Shown one piece after another: positions 24,401 to 36,100 of a stretch of DNA of 64,000 nt. Source of the stretch: Melieria omissa. Lineage: Eukaryota > Arthropoda > Insecta > Diptera > Ulidiidae. Each line of letters opens with the position of its first letter. Positions within the stretch are counted from its first letter, which is position 1. The notes beneath the pieces were generated by a model, which ran no database searches, had not been told where the DNA came from, and saw only the letters and a program-made list of their open reading frames with translations. Both the position numbers and the translations under genes were made by a program. The stretch is from the NCBI GenBank assembly GCA_963971225.1, contig OZ020268.1, forward strand, positions 46,178,404-46,242,403, read 5' to 3'.

Positions 24401-27400
24401 TATAAATACATAGATTTTCTATTTTTACCTCTCACATTGAAGCGCAACCAATCTGTTTTGCTTGAACCTTCCTCAATCCATTTGCTTTTGTACACAACTC
24501 TTCAAATCAACGAAAATATTCAACAGTTATGACGCGCAGCACAAGTTTTGTTTAAATTTTGCAGCAATTGAAACTTCTGCAACGTCGGTTCTCAACTCGC
24601 TGCACAAATTTAAAATTTGATACTTTTCCCCTTCTTTATGCTTTTCCTTTTTCAGTTTTCCACAAAATCTCTTTTGCCATTTATGCTTCCTGTGCGCTTC
24701 TAAGCGAAAACTGAAAATTCTCATGTTTTTACATTTTTAATTGTGGGCTTTCGTCATCGACAGCATAGACAGACATAGTCGCTGTTATTGTTGTTGTTGT
24801 TATAATAATTTTAGTTGTTATTGTTGCTATTGTTGGCCTGTTAGTGTAATGGTAGCTGCCGGTTGTGCTGTGGTTGATTTTGATTTTGATTTTGTCGGCA
24901 GTCAATAACTTCCATGCCATCGATTTTGTCTGAACTTGTGGCTGTCGAAGGCGCCGACTGCCGACTGCCAGCTACCGTCTGTCTTTGCCGCTTTGCGTTC
25001 AATAAATCGCAGCCATTACCTGCAACGCCAAACAGTTGTTTTTTTTTTGCTCTTTAGCCTTTTGCAGTCTTTAAAAACTCAACGTTCTATTTGTGGCAGA
25101 TTTATGAAGCACTAATTTGTTGGCAACAAGAAATTATCCCTGAACGGGTTAGAGGAAATTCGATTAGGCGGCCGAGTGCAGCGTGCAGTTTGTGTGTTTT
25201 ATGATTAAAAGTGATTAGAAAATTTCATAATGGAATTTAATAGAGAATTATGCAAGATTGAAGTTATCAGATTTAAGTAAAGTGAGAGAGAAATGAAATG
25301 AGAAAGAAGCATTTTTAATGCAAATTTCGATTTTGATTAATTTAATAAAAATTCTGTAAATCTAGAAAATACTTAAACATTTCATTTACTTTTGCTTTCA
25401 TATTTGAAACAAAGTTTATGTAATTTTGCTTGTTAGCTAATAATTTTGGCACCTGCCACGTTGCTTTTTCAGTGTCAAACAATACAAATAAAAACAACTA
25501 GAAACACAAAAATAATCGAAACAATGAAACACCCAAAAAGTGAAATGTTGCATGAAAACGACCGCATTCAGTTGTATGTATGTGTGTATGTAGAGTAGCT
25601 AAATTTAAGAACAACAAACTGCAACGCGCTCACCACACATGCCGGACGCACATGTTGCCAATGCAGCAGACAGCGCGAAAAACCCGAAGACGATACATTC
25701 TGAATTGTAAATAATTGTGTAAACACTGAACTGCTGTCGGCCTTGTTGATTTGTATTTCGCTTGTAATTAACGCTGTGTGAATGCTTTCAAACAAACACA
25801 AAATTGCAAAAACACTTTAGTGCTCAGTTTGTGCAGCAAAGCGCAAACGCTGCCAAAGAAAATATTTGTTGTATTATACATTTTTGTTTTATTTTCTCTC
25901 TTCTTGCTTTTGTCAGTTAATATTCTACTTTTTATGTTAGTTTATGTGCATAGAAAACATGCCGAAATCATGGTTGCGTATACGCCATGTTGTGCCCTGG
26001 CGAATGACTGATAAAAGCCGCTGATCAGTTAAATATTTGCCGATATTAGCACAACTTGTTATTTATATTTGTATTATGAAATCATCTCAATTCTGCTCAT
26101 TCGTTACTCATTGCAATACTGGGTCTTTTATGAGGCCTTCTGCGAATTTTCAGCGATTATTACTTGCACACTGGCAGCGGAAATGCCTCTTGCATGTCGT
26201 TGCCATGTCAAAGCTCTCTGCAGCGCATTATTCATTGCTTCGTAATTAATCTATAAAAAAAATTCTGTTTTAAATGAAATAAAAAAATAAAAAATTATAT
26301 ATAAAAATAAAAATTCAACAATTCACTTTGAAATTACAAAGAAAGAACTACTTAACAAAGACCTACTTAAAAAAACTACTTAAAGTCTCGAAAGTTTATT
26401 TAAAACGAGAACAATTATAAAGTTTTTCTGAGTTTATTTCGTCTAAATCAAAATATATAACAATTCAGAATTGCATTATAACATCTGGAAAGAAAACCAT
26501 TCACTGAACGAAAAATTAATTAAATTTCATAAAAATCACACATAAACAACTCAGCAAGAGACTCAAAATGTCTACATTGATGGCATTTTGTTGCACTGAG
26601 GACTTTTAAGGAAGTTTGAATGGGAAGTGTAAGGAAGTTTGAATGGGCCGCACATTCGTCTGTTAAAGTGGATAAATATAACTAACTGGCCACGATTGGC
26701 CACACATAGACCCTTCTTGGATTCTTAGCAATACTACACTTGGTATCATTAAATATATATATTTTTTTTTAAATTCGCATTAAAACAAATCATTTGTGAA
26801 GTATTACATTGACCACACTTTGGTAGGCACGTTCCAAAGCCAAAATTGGGGCTATTCACTCCTTTGAATACTTACATACGATTTATAAAAGAGTATTGTA
26901 TATTCTTGTATTCAATAAAAAGTTCCTTACGACAATATCCAACAAAAATAAAGACGGGCTTAGTATAATCCATGAATAGATTAGGTCAGATCTTCTATAA
27001 TGGTTCTAAAAATCTCTCATCAATTCTTCACCAATGGCTCTCACATAGAATATACTAATCTCTCATACAGCCGAACCACTGTAGAGTGTTCCAAGCTGCC
27101 CCAAAATGGATCAAAATTAGCTTAGGTGGGTTCGTTCAAAGCGGCTGCTTCAAGGAGTTAGATTAGATTCATAGAAGCGCTTGCAATTTTGAAAGGGATC
27201 GAAGGAAGCAATACCTTTGAAACATACTCGCTGACTGCCAAGCGGCAAACTGGGCCCTAAGATCTCACGCCTCAAATGAAAAATAAATATACAAATATTG
27301 CAGAAATAAATGTTTCCGAAAAAGTTATCAAAACTGCCAATAAGTCCGTCTAAAATAGCTTTCTCCTCGCAGCTTCTTCTACTTTGGTACCATCAATAAA

Positions 27401-27599
27401 AATTGGGCAAACATTAAGAAAGTAGGGGTTCCATTTCTTACGCTTCTGTCAGAAATCGAGTTGATAACTTCCGATCAAATCACATGTCAGTTCAGAGAAG
27501 ACATTTGAGAGACCTATGCTAGATTGCCATACAATAACATAAAATATATAAAATGTATAATGTATAAAATGTATAATAAATATTTCAAACAGACACAAG
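24401..27599. other. Non-coding stretch
   Basis: No gene is recognised. 24540-25250 and 25560-26250 are unique blocks with GTT runs (24786-24835). 26250-27600 is AT-rich, with a short direct repeat GGAAGTTTGAATGGG (about 26611 and 26634). The hydrophobic open frame at 25778-26011 has no proper ATG and no splice context. Confidence 0.45.
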
Positions 27600-27756
27600 A
27601 AAGAAAACGAAATAAAAAATAAAATGTAAAAAAATAAAATAAAATAAAATAAAATAAAATAAAATAAATAAAATAAAATAAAATAAAATAAAATAAAATA
27701 AAATAAAATAAAATAAAATAAAATAAAACAAAATAAAATAAAAAAAATAAATTAAA
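27600..27756. repeat. (TAAAA)n pentanucleotide array
   Basis: Near-perfect AAAAT units run for about 150 bp. The poly-Phe/Leu open frame on the minus strand is an artefact. This is the same motif as 7556-7730. Confidence 0.95.
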
Positions 27757-29731
27757 TTTCAATAAAAAGTTCTAGAAATGAAAAACCCATAAAAACCATC
27801 AAAATGCAATAAATAAATTTACCATTTTGTAATACCATTATTTTTTTGAAATCATTTTTCCACTTTGCACATCATTTTATTAACAATAATTTTTTATACA
27901 CAATGCTTTTGGTTTTACTGCTCTGCAATCGGTCAGTCCAAAAGATCAAAAACCCAATAACAACAAAAACCCATTTCAATTACACTCGAGAAGCATTCGA
28001 AACCCACTTTCACGCTTATCACCAACGCCGACGTCGCATACATTTGGCCTAATTTTTGTTCAACTAGTCACACAATCCAACATACCTTCGCTCTTTTCAA
28101 CTCCGACTAGCCTTCTTTTCCCCACTAAACCCTTGCTCGATAACTTCCAGCTGCAGCACTGATAAGCAACAGCAGCAACAACAACATTTCTACCGCACAC
28201 ACACACAAACAGCGCAACAAACAGCAAAACGCCGGCCATTGAATAACAGCAACAAATACCAAACAATTTGTTAGAACCCAATGAAATTTTATTTTCCTCT
28301 TGCGATAAGCAGCGAAAAGAAAACAATAACAACAACACGAAAAATACCAAAACAAACCAAAAGATAAAACAAATGGTTCGGCAATGTGAACTTCAGTCTG
28401 TGGCGCTTGATTTTGTGCTTGCATCGAGTATAATTAAATTATGCTTAATTGTTCATTGGTGGCAAATTGGCATTAAAAATTGCGGCAAGCAGCAGCAAAG
28501 CAAAAGTCGGACTTATGTGTTGCGTTTGATTGCATCAATCGTCGAAGCAAACGCCGCCTTCAGCGTCAACTACTGCTCGGCCGGTTCATTGACTCATTAA
28601 CAGTCACAAGAACAACAACAAAAACAATAACAACAAAAACATCATCACCAGCAAAACCAGCCAACCAACAATAACAAACAAATATACAGACAAATAGAAG
28701 CAACAACAAAAAAATTGCATTTCTTCAGCGTTTTTTTCTCTGTATTGTTTTTGTTGTTGTTTTTGTTCGTATTATTGTTGTTATTTGTTTCATTTGAATT
28801 TCTTTTTTTCCGCGCGCCCTTTGCGCTCATTCGCCTTGTCGCACTAATCGAAAATGTACTCAATGCGTCGCAGCCATGTGTGCGGTTGTATGTGTTTTGT
28901 TGTTGTAATGATAAAATGCAATTTATATTAATTGCTCTTACTTTGTGGTTTTTGTTGCTATTGTTGTTGCCGTTGTTATTTACACTGCACACTGTTGTGA
29001 CGTTTTGTTTGGTTTACTGAAAATTGATGTCTGCTGTGCCGGTACTTCGTTTTCTATATTTACTGCCTGTTCACATGAGGTGTCATCGTAGTACTTGAGT
29101 TCTTGCGCCCCTCTCCAAGCCCTCAGGTGTTGCCCTAACATTGCCGCTTGCCGCAAAATAGGTTAACAGTGGATTAAGTGGCTTTTCAATGTGGGCATTT
29201 TGTTGAATTTCATGCGTTTTTATCATTGAAAGTGCAATTGTGACACTTTCTGTCAGTGATTGGTGTAGTTAAACACAAAACAACTGAAAATACTTAAAAA
29301 GTAATAGTTGCACAGTAGCAAATTTGGTGAATAGGTGAAGCAGTTGATGTTTAAAATGCAATTTTTAGCTTAAAAATCTGTCACAATTGTTGTCGTCGCG
29401 TTTCCAAAAAAAACAATTCTTTCAGTGTTTGAGCCAAATATCTGACCAACTTTAACACTAATTCATATAGAAATATCTATGATCCCATAATCGTTGTTCC
29501 AAATACTTCAAAAGCCACCAAAACTCGGCCACAAATACCAACAAACAGTGACCACCAATACTTATCAAATCCCTTATTCACCACCTTACATTCAACATTT
29601 AATTTGTATTCACCATCTCAACTTAGCAAAGCCTCCAACCCTCTAAGAGCAGATAAGCATGTTTAACATAAAAGCTTTCATTGCTCTTAGCATACGTAAA
29701 GTTAATTCACCACAAACTTGAGCGCACATAT
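27757..29731. other. Non-coding stretch with CAA/GTT runs
   Basis: No gene is seen. 28160-28700 has AAC/CAG runs and 28745-29000 has GTT runs, giving paired Asn-rich and Leu-rich frames on opposite strands. The remainder is unique sequence. Confidence 0.45.
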
Positions 29732-29739
29732 ATACACAC
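29732..29739. repeat. Target site duplication, left copy (ATACACAC)
   Basis: Exact 8-bp direct repeat with 31932-31939, bracketing the hAT termini. Confidence 0.85.
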
Positions 29740-30271
29740 TAGGGATCGCAATTTTTTGCCATTTTGCGATCCCGGGATTTTCGGGATTGAAAAGTCAAAT
29801 CCCGGGATCCCGGGATTTAATCCCGGGATTCAAATAACAAATTTTTTAAATAAAACAATTTTACCAAATTGCATAAATACTTGTTTATAATATATTTACC
29901 ATAAAAATGGACACAGTTTAATCACATTTGGGGTAGTTTTAAGATTTTTTATCTTGAATTTAATCACATTGTAAGGCGGAAAGGGCGGCAGTCGGTGTTG
30001 AGTCGTCGAAGTGGTTGGTTGTACGCGGCACATCACCAAAATCCAGTTTTCATTTACAATCAGTTGTCATTTACAATCAGTTGTCAATTACATTCAAAAT
30101 TGTCACTTTAAATTTAAATCAAATAAATAAACATAGTCATCCTTGACAACATTTTGTTTAACTTAAAAGTTTTTTATTTGACATTTAACTTCAGTTTGAT
30201 AACATTTTGTTTTATCCAAAAATGACACTTAAACATAACTTATTGCTTTGCATCAAATGTATCATAAAGTA

Positions 30272-31488
30272 GGGTAAAAGGTTCGGTTGTGGGCATAGTT
30301 CGGTTGTGGGCACCCCTTCGTATCTCTTGATAGAAAGCAGGCTGGGTTTTTTTGACTAAGGCCATTTGTTCATTATGGAACCACGATCTTTTTGTGCCAA
30401 ATACTGAGTCGAACAGACACGCCTGCTTTGTGCTGGGACCATATATATCTTTCTGTGCTTAAAAAATAAGACAAACATTTTTTTACACATTTTAAATGGT
30501 GTCATAAATCGAAGTGAATCCATCGAGAAGGCGAGTAAAATGCATTTTTATTTCGTAAATTTATTATACTTTGTGATCCAATATTGATTACAACCAATAT
30601 GTTTACCCCGAACAAATTTTTCACTACTTCTCAAAATGGCTGCCAAATTCGGTTGTGGGCACTGCAATTAGTTCGGTTGTGGGCACCCATCTTTTAGTGA
30701 TTTGGTAAGTTTTGGTAAGTTATTTCATCGAAAATGGTCTTCTAACGCATTTTTTGGTTGTTTTAGTTATATCTTCCAAGGGTAAATAAAAAAAATCCTC
30801 CGATATCTTTTTTAATGTGCTGGATGTAATTTAACATTGTTCTGCAGATAAGCTAACCACAAAATCGACTGCCGCAGCGTATGCGATTTCCTGAACCACT
30901 TTCCAACGCTACAAAAAGAAGGTGGAAGAAAATTTCGGAAACATCAAAGCTGTCGACGGTGGTGTTTTCTTCTTTTTCTTCTTTTCGTGGATGTTATCGA
31001 ATCAGGTTAACTGGTGTTTTCCACCTTCTTCACGTCACAGCACTTGAAGAGTGTTGATTAATTAGGTTGAATTTCATTTTACTTTAGGTCTTCTTGACAG
31101 CCCAGGAGAATAACTTGGTCACTTACATTTTGAAATGCCCGTCCATCCAAAATGTGCCGACATGCGTACCAGCTACTTCACATGCGTGCATTGTGCTTCA
31201 AATAATTAAAACTTAATGTTTTTCTATATTCGTGTTGGTTTTTCCGTTTCCACCAGATTTTCCAGGCGTGCCCACAACCGAACCCAAAAAAAATTTTTGT
31301 TAAAAATGACTACTTTACAAAATTAACAAAAACAACTTTTCTATTTGACGGAATCGATTTACTTTTGTCATTACTTGTTAGCTAAGGTTTCTAGCTTTCC
31401 ATAGATGTCCATATGTCCGATTAAGAAGAACTTGGTAAAAAGTTATGAGCCAAAAACAAAAAGGTGCCCACAACCGGAACCTTTCCCC
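30272..31488 (+). mobile_element. Nested TA-flanked element with GGTTGTGGGCA subterminal repeats (pogo-like)
   Basis: The left end GGGTAAAAGGTTCGG and the right end in reverse complement, GGGGAAAGGTTCCGG, form inverted termini with a TA on each outer side (30270-30271 and 31489-31490). The motif GGTTGTGGGCA or its variant occurs four times near the left end (30284, 30302, 30651, 30675) and twice inverted near the right (about 31269 and 31464). A fragment at 30847-30960 reads DKLTTKSTAAAYAIS, a stop, then TTFQRYKKKVEENFGN, resembling the N-terminal helix-turn-helix of pogo-type transposases. There is no intact transposase. Confidence 0.7.
30847..30962 (+). pseudogene. Pogo-type transposase helix-turn-helix scrap
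   Basis: One frame with a single internal stop encodes a Lys-rich helix-turn-helix-like segment (LTTKSTAAAYAIS then TTFQRYKKKVEEN). It follows a TTCTGCAG that looks like a splice acceptor. The similarity to pogo-type N-termini is by pattern only; no DDE domain was found inside the element. Confidence 0.4.
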
Positions 31489-31575
31489 TACATATATACG
31501 CATATTTGATACAAAAAATAAAATAGTTAATTTGTTAGTACTTTTAGTTTTACTTCGAATATTTCGATAAAAAAG

Positions 31576-31790
31576 TTAAGCGTTGTGATTAACTAAAAAC
31601 TGAGATCTTAAAAATACTAAGGCATTAAATGTTTTGCCCTCTAATCTAGAGCGAAATTTATTGCAAATAAACCCTGCTGAGAGAAAACATCTTTCAGATT
31701 CAACACTTGCTGGTTGAATGCTTAGTAAATAATTATAAGCCTTTTGCAAAAGACGCCCTCTATCCCCTCCCTCCTCCTTCAGATAAGGAA
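31576..31790 (-). pseudogene. hAT transposase C-terminal dimerisation domain, remnant
   Basis: Read on the minus strand, the frame ending at the stop 31576-31578 gives LLQKAYNYLLSIQPASVESE, then RCFLSAGFICNKFRSRLEGK, then TFNALVFLRSQFLVNHNA. The order 'xSxxPASxxSER.FSxAGxIxxxxRxRL...LxFL' is the conserved hAT dimerisation region that closes these transposases. About 70 codons are intact. The rest of the transposase, including the catalytic residues, is absent, since only about 140 bp lie between this fragment and the right terminus. Confidence 0.85.
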
Positions 31791-31931
31791 TTGGGTTTTT
31801 GTGCTTTTAAATTTATTTCATTTGAACTTTGAAGCATCTTTTGCAATCCCGAAAATCCTGGGATTAAAAGATTTGAATCCCGGGATTTTCGGGACTGGAA
31901 AAAGTCCGGGATCCCGGGATTGCGATGCCTA

Positions 31932-31939
31932 ATACACAC
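31932..31939. repeat. Target site duplication, right copy (ATACACAC)
   Basis: Matches 29732-29739 exactly. Flanking CA-rich sequence slightly raises the chance of coincidence, but the position directly against the inverted termini argues for a true duplication. Confidence 0.85.
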
Positions 31940-32360
31940 ATAATATGTGTATTTGAATGTGTGTATGTATGTATGTATTAAATCCACAGTGCAACGTCTA
32001 AGATGGGAAAAATTACTTGGCTGAGAAGTATTTCGGAAAATGTAATTTTTTTGGATTAATGAATTCAAATTAGAAAATATTGAAATTACGTTAAATAAAT
32101 AATTTCAATTTTTATACGAAAATTTATTTCAATTTAACTAAAACATGTTAGTTATTAGTATAAAATATTTATCTAGCTGAAAGGACTATAAAATAGGACT
32201 ATAACAGTCTACTGATTTTACAGTCAAGCTGATTTAATGGGTGAGGGGTCCTTAGTTCGATTGATGTGGCCTCTGCCGAAGCTGTATGGAAGAGGAAAAA
32301 ACCAATTTCCTAACTTATACATTTCTATAAAATATATCACAACTGATTCAAAAACAAACC

Positions 32361-32361
<1 letters not shown>
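31940..32361. other. Non-coding stretch
   Basis: AT-rich sequence between the hAT element and the CAAT array, with GTAT/TATG repeats at 31940-31980. No exon is seen. Confidence 0.5.
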
Positions 32362-32423
<62 letters not shown>

Positions 32424-32530
32424 TAATCAATCAATCAACCAATCAATCAATCAATTAATCAATCAATCAATCAATCAATCAACCAATCAATTAATCAATC
32501 ACTCAATCAATCAATCAATCAATCAGTCAA
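32362..32530. repeat. (CAAT)n tetranucleotide array in the intron before the first perlecan-type exon
   Basis: About 40 CAAT units with a few AATT and CAAC/CACT variants end about 62 bp before the splice acceptor at 32591-32592. The intervening sequence holds the TTCTCTCTTTCTCTTCC pyrimidine tract of that acceptor. Confidence 0.95.
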
Positions 32531-32592
32531 TTACAATAAAATTCCCTAATATTTAAATTGAATTAATGTTTCTCTCTTTCTCTTCCGAATAG

Positions 32593-33151
32593 CAACTCAA
32601 CACAGACCTAATTGACGACACCTTCGACATTGATCAGTTCGACGAGACGCCGGCGACGGCGAATCGCAATTTGCGCAGCGCGCTGCTCGAAGAAGAACTG
32701 CAGCCGGTGGACGAGCAGGAAACGCACGACGTCGAAGACGACGGCTGGCTGGCGCAAAGCGTTAAGCGAGTGCGTCGCGAATTGGGTCGCCTGTTTGGCA
32801 ATGGCGAAACAGAACAAAAGTCGGCGAAGGCACAGCCCCTGAACGGAAACAACAAGCGGCTGCATCGCAAACGGAACGACGAGCAGAGACGCACAAAGAA
32901 AGTCGGCAGCGAGCAGCAGCGCAAGCACAGACCGAACGCGCACAAGAAGCAACGCCAGCACAACCAGACGCAACCGAAGCTGCAGCACGGCCAGCAGCTG
33001 AACAAATTGACCAATGCAGCCAAGCACAACAAACACACCAAACGCGCCTCGTACAACAACGGCGACTACGAAGAGGGCTCCGGCCATTTCCCCGATGGCG
33101 ATGGCGACGGCGACGGCGACGACGATACCGATGCGCATCCAACCGAACTAT
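32593..33151 (+). CDS. trol: Perlecan-type gene, exon A: charged linker with glycosaminoglycan site
   Basis: The acceptor TTCTCTTCCGAATAG precedes the exon. The in-frame codon just upstream is TAG and no in-frame ATG occurs in the exon, so it must be spliced from an upstream exon (phase 0). It encodes 186 residues. An acidic start (DLIDDTFDIDQFDE) leads to a helical segment (QSVKRVRRELGRLFG), then a Lys/Arg/Gln/His-rich middle. The end is EEGSGHFPDGDGDGDGDDD. Acidic residues before Ser-Gly are the classic xylosylation context, so EEGSG (about 33073-33087) is a likely heparan sulfate attachment site. The GTGAGT donor ends the exon in phase 1. The following intron is only 60 bp. Confidence 0.85.
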
Positions 33152-36100
33152 GTGAGTGAGACTTGAAATGTGTTTTTACAAAATTTTTTAATTTTTCTTG
33201 GGTTGTTGCAGGGCGCACACTGTTCACCATTAACGAGCCCTGGACTCAGGGCTTCAGCGAGGGCAACAGCAATCAGGAATTCATGGAGCTGCATCGCCAA
33301 CTGGAGACCGCATTCCGTGATCTGTTTCATGAAACGCACGACGACGACGATTTCAACATGCGCGCTACACTGTTGTCTGTGACGTGAGTGGTTGTTGTTG
33401 GCATTAATTGCAAGCAATCAAGCAGTTTTGGAGCCGAAAGCAAAATCATTACCGAGTTGCAGAACTGCTTTCGATTGCATAGAAGAAAATGTTTGATATG
33501 AGTTTTAATTGAGAAACGCTTTACTACCTTCAGGCCCACCAACGACAACTACAAGGTATATGTGGTCGTGCAGTTGGAACTGCCCGAAGAGGTGACCAAC
33601 TTTGGCGAAACACTGCGCAAGCAAATCTCCACCTATCATCGTCTGGGCAATTTGGGCGCCGACATTGACGAACGCTACTACTTCAAACGTGTTGAGGGTA
33701 AGTGTAGCCTCAAAGTCGGTTCTGCTCAATTTTTGACTGAGCTGCCAATCGATCCAAGGTTGACAGCAACTTTGGGTTGACACCAAAAGTACTTTTAGCT
33801 CTGGGATAAACTTTTGAATGCCTACTTTTCGAACAATTTTCCAGTTTCTTCAAATATGGTCTTTAGAACTAAATAATCTTTAAATAATCGAAGCTAAATC
33901 GATAGATCGATTTTCACAAAACTTCAAAATATTGTCTAGCGCTCTTTTATTATCTCGGGCATAGTTTCCCTCTCTCACGAGTGTCTAATCGTGGTTATCA
34001 AAATTCTAAAAACTTCTTTGGCTCTTACAATTTAACAAAAACACTTTTTAACAAAACTCAACTTATTGAAAACAGCATCAAAATTTAAATAATTTTTATG
34101 CTAATGTTTCCTTCCTTCTTCTAAGTATATCTGTGTTTAATTGGCTAACCACGTTCTTTAATTTGATAATTTTGAAGCTTCTCTAAAAACTATTTATTTC
34201 CTTTTTTCTAATTTGACTTTCAACTATTTTAATAAAATTGACAAAACTTGTTTACGTTTCTCCACTCACACATTTAATTTTTGCTGTCGTATATTCAATG
34301 TTGTTGTCATTGACTTGTTACAAAATCAAAAACATGTCTCTGTCCTAAATTTTTTAAGCGTATTGTACTTTGTACTCTGTTAGCTGTGAGTTTTTACTAT
34401 CATATTGCAAAATAAGAAGCTGAAACTTTTTAATGAAAAAAAAAAAACCAAATATAAAAAAACATTAATGCTCCGTTCATGCTTATCGGAAGTGGGTACA
34501 AATTCATAATGAGAATTTCAAAATCATCTCAACGCCGAAAATTCATTTCAAAACTACATACATCATCTATTCAACTTGTAATCATTAGACGAAGACGAGC
34601 CCATCGATTACGGTTCTGACACCTTGGTGCCCGTGGCAACCACCGCAGATTACGGTGCTGAGGGTGGCTATGATGATGGCCGTGGTGAAGGTGGTTACGA
34701 CGATGGTCGTGGTGAAGGCGGTTATGACGATGGTCGTGGTCAAGGTGGTTACGATGATAACCGTGGTGAAGGCGGCTACGATGACAATCGTGGTGAAGGA
34801 GGCTACGAAGATAATCGTGGTGATGATAATCGGGGACAAGGTGGCTACGATGATCAAGGTCGCGATCAAGGCGGCTACGATGATCAAGGTCGCGATCAAG
34901 GTGGCTACGATGATGGTCGCGGTCAAGGCGGCTACGACGACGGCCGCGGCCAGGACGGCTACGATCGTGACGGTGAAGAAGAGACGGCCACCGGCAGCCA
35001 CATGGTGTACGATTGCGATCGCTACCCGAACGGACAATTCCAGTGCCTCGATGGCGCATTGGTCGAGTGCAGCGATCGCTGCAACCAGTATGTCGACTGT
35101 CCCGACGAAAGTGACGAAGACGAGGCGCTGTGCGCTGCCATTTACGAGCGTCAAGGCGAAGACCAAACGCCACCCGAACAACAGCCAAGCCCCGATTCCA
35201 GTTATCACAACTGCGACGACGATCCCAACGGCGGATTCCAGTGCCATACGGGCGAACTCATACCGTGCTATCTGCGTTGCAACGGCTACACTGAGTGCAG
35301 CGACGGTTCCGACGAGGCCGAAGAGATCTGCGGCAAAGGTAGTGTTTGTGCGCGGACCGATTTACTAGAATTACATACATGCACGCCGCTTGTGCCCAAA
35401 CGGCTGCCGTCAATTGCATCCTACCCCCTACCCGGTCGGGTTTTTAGTCCTAAGTGCTGGGTCAAGGATCAGCGCGTCAAATATGGCTGAACTGGAGCTG
35501 TACAAATATAAAGCTTCGCTTCGCAGACTACTAACACGTTCCACTAATGCTTTGCTTTTTACTAAAACATCTAAATGACTGCTAAGTCATAATTGTACTC
35601 TAACCGTTAATTGGGAACTAAAAATGTCTGTACATACATATAGACACTATGAATAACTATAAAATATGAATAATTTATTGACTAACAGCCAAATGTGTTT
35701 TGCCACTAACCGCTGGTGTTAACATCTCACTTGATTCTTAAAAACTTAGTATTAACAAGTCACAAAACCATCTCACCAATTCACAATGCTCCGCACAATC
35801 GCTTTAGGAATTTAGAGTGAAGTTGCTTTTACTGGTTAGAGACCGTCGTGGTTTCCATTCAAACAAACTGATTCGAGAGTCTTTTAGACTAAATTTACAG
35901 ATTAACTTTTAAACAGATATCTTTTAGGGATGCCGGAGACACTTACTATAACTCTGGTACCCATACCCAATCTCTGGCACAAATACTTTGGTATCTATAC
36001 TGTGGTACCCATACTCTAGTATCCAAACCCTTACGGTGGTACCCATACCGTGATACCCACTGTGGTACCCATTCCCATACCTTCGGTATCCATACTCATT

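Larger units (their letters stand above)
29740..31931 (-). mobile_element. hAT-family DNA transposon, 2192 bp, deletion derivative
   Basis: The left end TAGGGATCGCAAT and the right end, read in reverse complement as TAGGCATCGCAAT, are 13-bp terminal inverted repeats with one mismatch. They are flanked by an exact 8-bp target duplication, ATACACAC (29732-29739 and 31932-31939), the length diagnostic for hAT elements. Just inside both ends lie clusters of AATCCCGGGATT palindromes. A minus-strand transposase C-terminus remains at 31576-31790. Most of the transposase is gone, and a second element (30272-31488) is nested inside. Confidence 0.9.

Noticed and set aside
25778..26011. Membrane-segment-like open frame
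   Set aside because: It starts at GTG, the hydrophobic part is T-rich low complexity, and there is no exon context.
26940..27250. Possible LINE RNase H-like fragment
   Set aside because: No frame gives a recognisable motif; only vague resemblance to transposon coding sequence.
1..32592. Search for the missing signal-peptide exon of the perlecan-type gene
   Set aside because: No ATG followed by a basic and hydrophobic segment and a phase-0 donor stood out from the composition artefacts, so none is called.
32608..33159. Minus-strand and alternate-frame open frames opposite exon A
   Set aside because: Shadows of the coding exon; the + strand frame continues across consensus splice sites into a SEA domain.
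34571..35247. Minus-strand 205- and 220-codon frames and a + strand Val/Thr/Met-rich frame
   Set aside because: Shadows of the Gly-Tyr-Asp repeat and LDLa exon.
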